This document shows positions 61,450-64,000 of a DNA stretch of 64,000 bases, piece after piece. A program made the translations under genes and the position numbers. The number at the start of each line of letters is the position of its first letter. Position 1 is the first letter of the stretch. Source of the stretch: an uncultured Isosphaeraceae bacterium (GTDB lineage: Bacteria; Planctomycetota; Planctomycetia; Isosphaerales; Isosphaeraceae); the NCBI GenBank assembly GCA_945957605.1, contig CAMFLR010000002.1, positions 606,197-670,196 on the forward strand, written 5' to 3'. A model generated the notes under the pieces. That model had not been told where the DNA came from, did no database searches, and saw nothing but the letters and a program-made list of their open reading frames with translations.

Positions 61450-63648
61450 ATGGCTCGCTTTGAACATACGCTCACAGGTCGATCAGGAGCAATCGGCCTG
61501 AACCGCGACGAACACGGTGTCGCTCATATTCATGCAGAGTCGCGCGACGATGCCTTGCACGGCATGGGCTACTGCCACGCCCGCGATCGCGGCTTGCAAA
61601 TGCTCTTCGTCCGAGTGCTCGGCGCAGGCCTGGGAAGCCGCTGGTTCGAGTCGTCGGAAATGATGCTCAAAATTGACCGCTACTTCCGGCGGTGCAATTT
61701 CGCAGCCGATTCCGAAACAGAGTATGCCCGCCTCTCATCAAGTGCGCGAGCGGGAATCGATGCCTATTGTGAAGGGATCAACCATTTCTTCGACAATGAA
61801 GGAATCCCCTGGGAATTGCGGTTCCTGGGTTACGGCAAGGGCTACACGCCCTGGACATTTGCCGACTCGATGATTACTGGCAAGGTGATCGGCTTCGTTT
61901 CGCTCGGCGGAACACAAGGGGAAATCGAGCGCTGGATTATCGACTGCGTTCGCGCAGGAGTACCGACATCTGCACTCGAAGAATTGTTCCCCCGCGGCCT
62001 GGCAGGTCTCGACCTCGACCTGATTCGCCGGCTCAATATCGACGAGCCGATCGTTCCACCCGAACTCTGGATGGTCCCAGGTTTGCCCTGGGCGATGGCG
62101 TCAAATAGCTGGGTGATCGACGGCTCACGCACCGAGTCGGGCAAGCCGCTACTCTCCAACGACCCTCATCTCGAAATCAACCGCATCCCGCCCGTCTGGT
62201 ACGAGGTGGCCCTCGCCTGGCCCGGTCACACGGCCATCGGCGCAACGATGCCCGGCGCACCTGGAATCGTGCTCGGTCGCAATGAGCGAGTTTCGTGGGG
62301 CGTGACTTATTCATACATGGATTGCATTGACTCGTGGATCGAAGATTGTCGCGACGAAACGTATCGTCGCGGTGATGATTGGAAGCCCTTGCAGAAGCGC
62401 GTCGAAACGATCGAACGCAAAGGGAAACCCGCCGAGACCGTGACGTTCTTTGAAACCGACGAACACGGCACGCTGTTTGGCGACCCGCGCGAGATGCCGG
62501 GGCTCTATCTCTCAAGCCGCTGGTCGTGCGGTGTTGGAACGACGGCCGAGGCGGTGACGGCCCTCATAGAAATGCTCGAAGCGGGATCGGTCGACGAGGG
62601 GCGTAAAACGATTGCGAACCTGAACAATTCGGCATGGGTTTTCGTTCTGGCCGATGTCGACGGCAACATCGGCCTGCAAATGACGGGCAAGATGCCGATT
62701 CGAGCCGAGGGCGTGAGCGGACTCATCCCCCTGCCCGGCTGGGAAGTCGAAAACGACTGGCAGGGATTCGCCTCGTTCGAAGATTTGCCGCGAGGAATGT
62801 ATCCTGAAAATGGGTTTTACGTCACCGCGAACAATAACCTGAATCCGTTCGGGAAACTCAAGCCGATCACGCTCAATGTCGTGCCGTATCGTGCGGAACG
62901 AATTCAGGAATTAATCGAGAATCACGTCGGCAAGTTTACTGCCGAGGATATGAAGCGCATCCAGCTCGACGTGATGTCGACCCAGGCTCGCACGTTCCTG
63001 GAATTGATGCGGCCGGTGCTTGAAGAGATTCCCGACGACCCGGATTCGTCGCGCCTGCTCGGCTGGAATGGGTCGTATGACTATATTGGAAACACCCTCG
63101 GCGTAGATGCGTTCGAGCGGTTCTATTTCATCCTGTTCGATGAGGTGTTTGGCAAGCGGCTCGGGCGACGGGCGCTCATGCATCTGCGATCCGAGACCTT
63201 GATGATTTCCGAGTTTTTCGGCGTCTTCGACCATGTTTTGCTGAGCGAGCGATCGATCTGGTTCGACGGCCGGACGCGCGACGAGGTGTATCGCGCCACG
63301 CTCGACCGGATGGTCAACGAACGGCACCTGATCCCGTCATTTAACCGGGAAATCTGGTTCCGAAACATTTTGCTCGGCGACAAGGTGCCCAAGTTTCTCG
63401 GTTTCGACCACGGCCCGATCGGCCGAAGCGGCGGTCGGGCGACGGTCAGCCAGTTTCAAACCGGTCTTGTCGCAGGCCGTTCGACGGCGACCGGTCCGTC
63501 GATTCGAATGGTGGTCGACATGGGCCGCGACGGACTTGAATCCTCACTCCCCGGCGGCCCCAGCGACCGGCGGTTCTCGCCCTGGTACGCGAGCGAGCTC
63601 AGCGACTATTGCTCGAATCTGTACAAGAGGATCTCAATTTCCTCATGA
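61450..63648 (+). CDS. Penicillin acylase family (Ntn-hydrolase) protein without signal peptide
   Basis: 732 residues from ATG 61450 (an earlier ATG at 61366 runs through the repeat element flank). The alpha-chain start has GLNRDEHGVAHIHAESRDDA and GMGYCHARDRGLQMLF. The autocatalytic nucleophile is Ser218 in AMASNSWVIDGSRTESGKPL, followed by LLSNDPHLEINRIPPVWYEV. Family enzymes cleave amides such as acyl-homoserine lactones or beta-lactam side chains after self-splitting. No signal peptide is visible, although the family is usually periplasmic. The final residues (ASELSDYCSNLYKRISISS) complete the beta chain. Confidence 0.88.
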   Translation: MARFEHTLTGRSGAIGLNRDEHGVAHIHAESRDDALHGMGYCHARDRGLQMLFVRVLGAGLGSRWFESSEMMLKIDRYFRRCNFAADSETEYARLSSSARAGIDAYCEGINHFFDNEGIPWELRFLGYGKGYTPWTFADSMITGKVIGFVSLGGTQGEIERWIIDCVRAGVPTSALEELFPRGLAGLDLDLIRRLNIDEPIVPPELWMVPGLPWAMASNSWVIDGSRTESGKPLLSNDPHLEINRIPPVWYEVALAWPGHTAIGATMPGAPGIVLGRNERVSWGVTYSYMDCIDSWIEDCRDETYRRGDDWKPLQKRVETIERKGKPAETVTFFETDEHGTLFGDPREMPGLYLSSRWSCGVGTTAEAVTALIEMLEAGSVDEGRKTIANLNNSAWVFVLADVDGNIGLQMTGKMPIRAEGVSGLIPLPGWEVENDWQGFASFEDLPRGMYPENGFYVTANNNLNPFGKLKPITLNVVPYRAERIQELIENHVGKFTAEDMKRIQLDVMSTQARTFLELMRPVLEEIPDDPDSSRLLGWNGSYDYIGNTLGVDAFERFYFILFDEVFGKRLGRRALMHLRSETLMISEFFGVFDHVLLSERSIWFDGRTRDEVYRATLDRMVNERHLIPSFNREIWFRNILLGDKVPKFLGFDHGPIGRSGGRATVSQFQTGLVAGRSTATGPSIRMVVDMGRDGLESSLPGGPSDRRFSPWYASELSDYCSNLYKRISISS

Positions 63649-63680
63649 CATGAGCACTTTCAAGTGCGAAAGGCGGAGCC

Positions 63681-64000
63681 GTGATTCGCTATGGGATCGC
63701 ACTTGTCGTTGCGACGCTGATCATCGCCCTCGGCGCGGCGTTTGTCAATCAGACGCAGCAGGCCGTCGAACAACCGTTTCGCAAAGCGCTGAGAGATGCC
63801 AAAGCTGCCGGCACTTTACCTGCCGAGATTGATCCCGAGACAGCGCAACTCCGAGATTTCGGTGTCGAGGTATCGCCCGAGTTGATGCACCGGTTGCAGA
63901 TCGCCCACTTGCTCATTCAATGGCGATACGCCTTGATTGCGATCGTGGTGGTTGGGTGTCTGGGAATTGCGCGAGTGCTTCAGAAAAAGCCAGTCGACGA
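63681..64000 (+). CDS. Two-helix membrane protein (3' end outside window)
   Basis: A GTG at 63681, preceded by AAGGCGGAG, opens a frame that runs off the right edge with 106 complete codons. It begins with a membrane helix (IRYGIALVVATLIIALGAAF), has a charged loop of about 60 residues, and a second helix (ALIAIVVVGCLGIARVL). Codon use fits the neighbours. The family is not recognised. It follows the acylase gene by 32 bp and may be its operon partner. Confidence 0.65.
   Translation, partial: MIRYGIALVVATLIIALGAAFVNQTQQAVEQPFRKALRDAKAAGTLPAEIDPETAQLRDFGVEVSPELMHRLQIAHLLIQWRYALIAIVVVGCLGIARVLQKKPVD

Noticed and set aside
1..64000. tRNA, rRNA, CRISPR arrays, prophage or insertion sequences.
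   Set aside because: Scanning by eye found no cloverleaf with CCA context, no direct repeats with regular spacers, and no transposase or integrase motif. A tRNAscan or Infernal run would be needed to exclude a small RNA gene.

Overview
The window looks like chromosomal DNA of a planctomycete, with GC content near 60 percent by eye. The evidence is the set of gene families: several Sec-exported planctomycetal cytochrome-c proteins (PSCyt1, DUF1549/DUF1553, DUF1587-DUF1592-DUF1588-DUF1585), each followed by a Tat-exported DUF1501 or DUF1552 protein. A DUF1559 pseudopilin-like protein, a TIGR03009-type protein, a membrane-anchored ECF sigma factor, PEP-CTERM proteins and an FHA-Ser/Thr kinase fit the same assignment. 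I cannot name the genus with confidence.

Positions 1-12.1 kb hold nitrogen assimilation. After a truncated Tat-exported protein comes a PilJ/NarX-like sensor kinase with an overlapping FixJ-type regulator. A compact forward operon follows: a DmsB-DmsC fusion (iron-sulfur plus membrane anchor), a cytoplasmic NasC-type nitrate reductase, a NirB-NirD fusion nitrite reductase, a NarK-type transporter, and uroporphyrinogen-III synthase for the siroheme branch. Together these would import nitrate, reduce it to ammonium, and supply the tetrapyrrole precursor.

Positions 12.2-38.8 kb form a large block of exported proteins: five cytochrome-like/DUF1501-or-DUF1552 pairs, with an esterase, a WD40 protein, a sulfatase and an ankyrin protein interspersed. 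One pair is on the plus strand; the rest are on the minus strand. The proteins are probably periplasmic or surface enzymes of degradation or redox chemistry, but their biochemistry is unproven.

Positions 38.8-42.3 kb hold an Fpg-family DNA glycosylase, a dense cluster of inverted repeats, a purple-acid-phosphatase-like enzyme, and a decayed copy of the glycosylase C-terminus. Positions 42.3-50.1 kb carry a PepSY-like lipoprotein, a DUF1559 protein, two PEP-CTERM proteins, an ECF sigma factor with an extracytoplasmic tail, a DUF1223 protein and a MOSC protein.

Positions 50.4-64.0 kb carry an acyl-CoA/ACP synthetase-like ligase, an FHA-zinc ribbon-kinase with a coupled TPR protein, a GT39-like membrane protein, ribosomal protein S20, a variant HhH-GPD glycosylase, a TIGR03009-like protein, two tandem homologous exported proteins, a signal-less penicillin acylase relative, and a truncated two-helix membrane protein.

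Three families of intergenic palindromic sequence occur in the window, one of them in two well-separated copies. No tRNA, rRNA, CRISPR array, transposase or phage gene was recognised.
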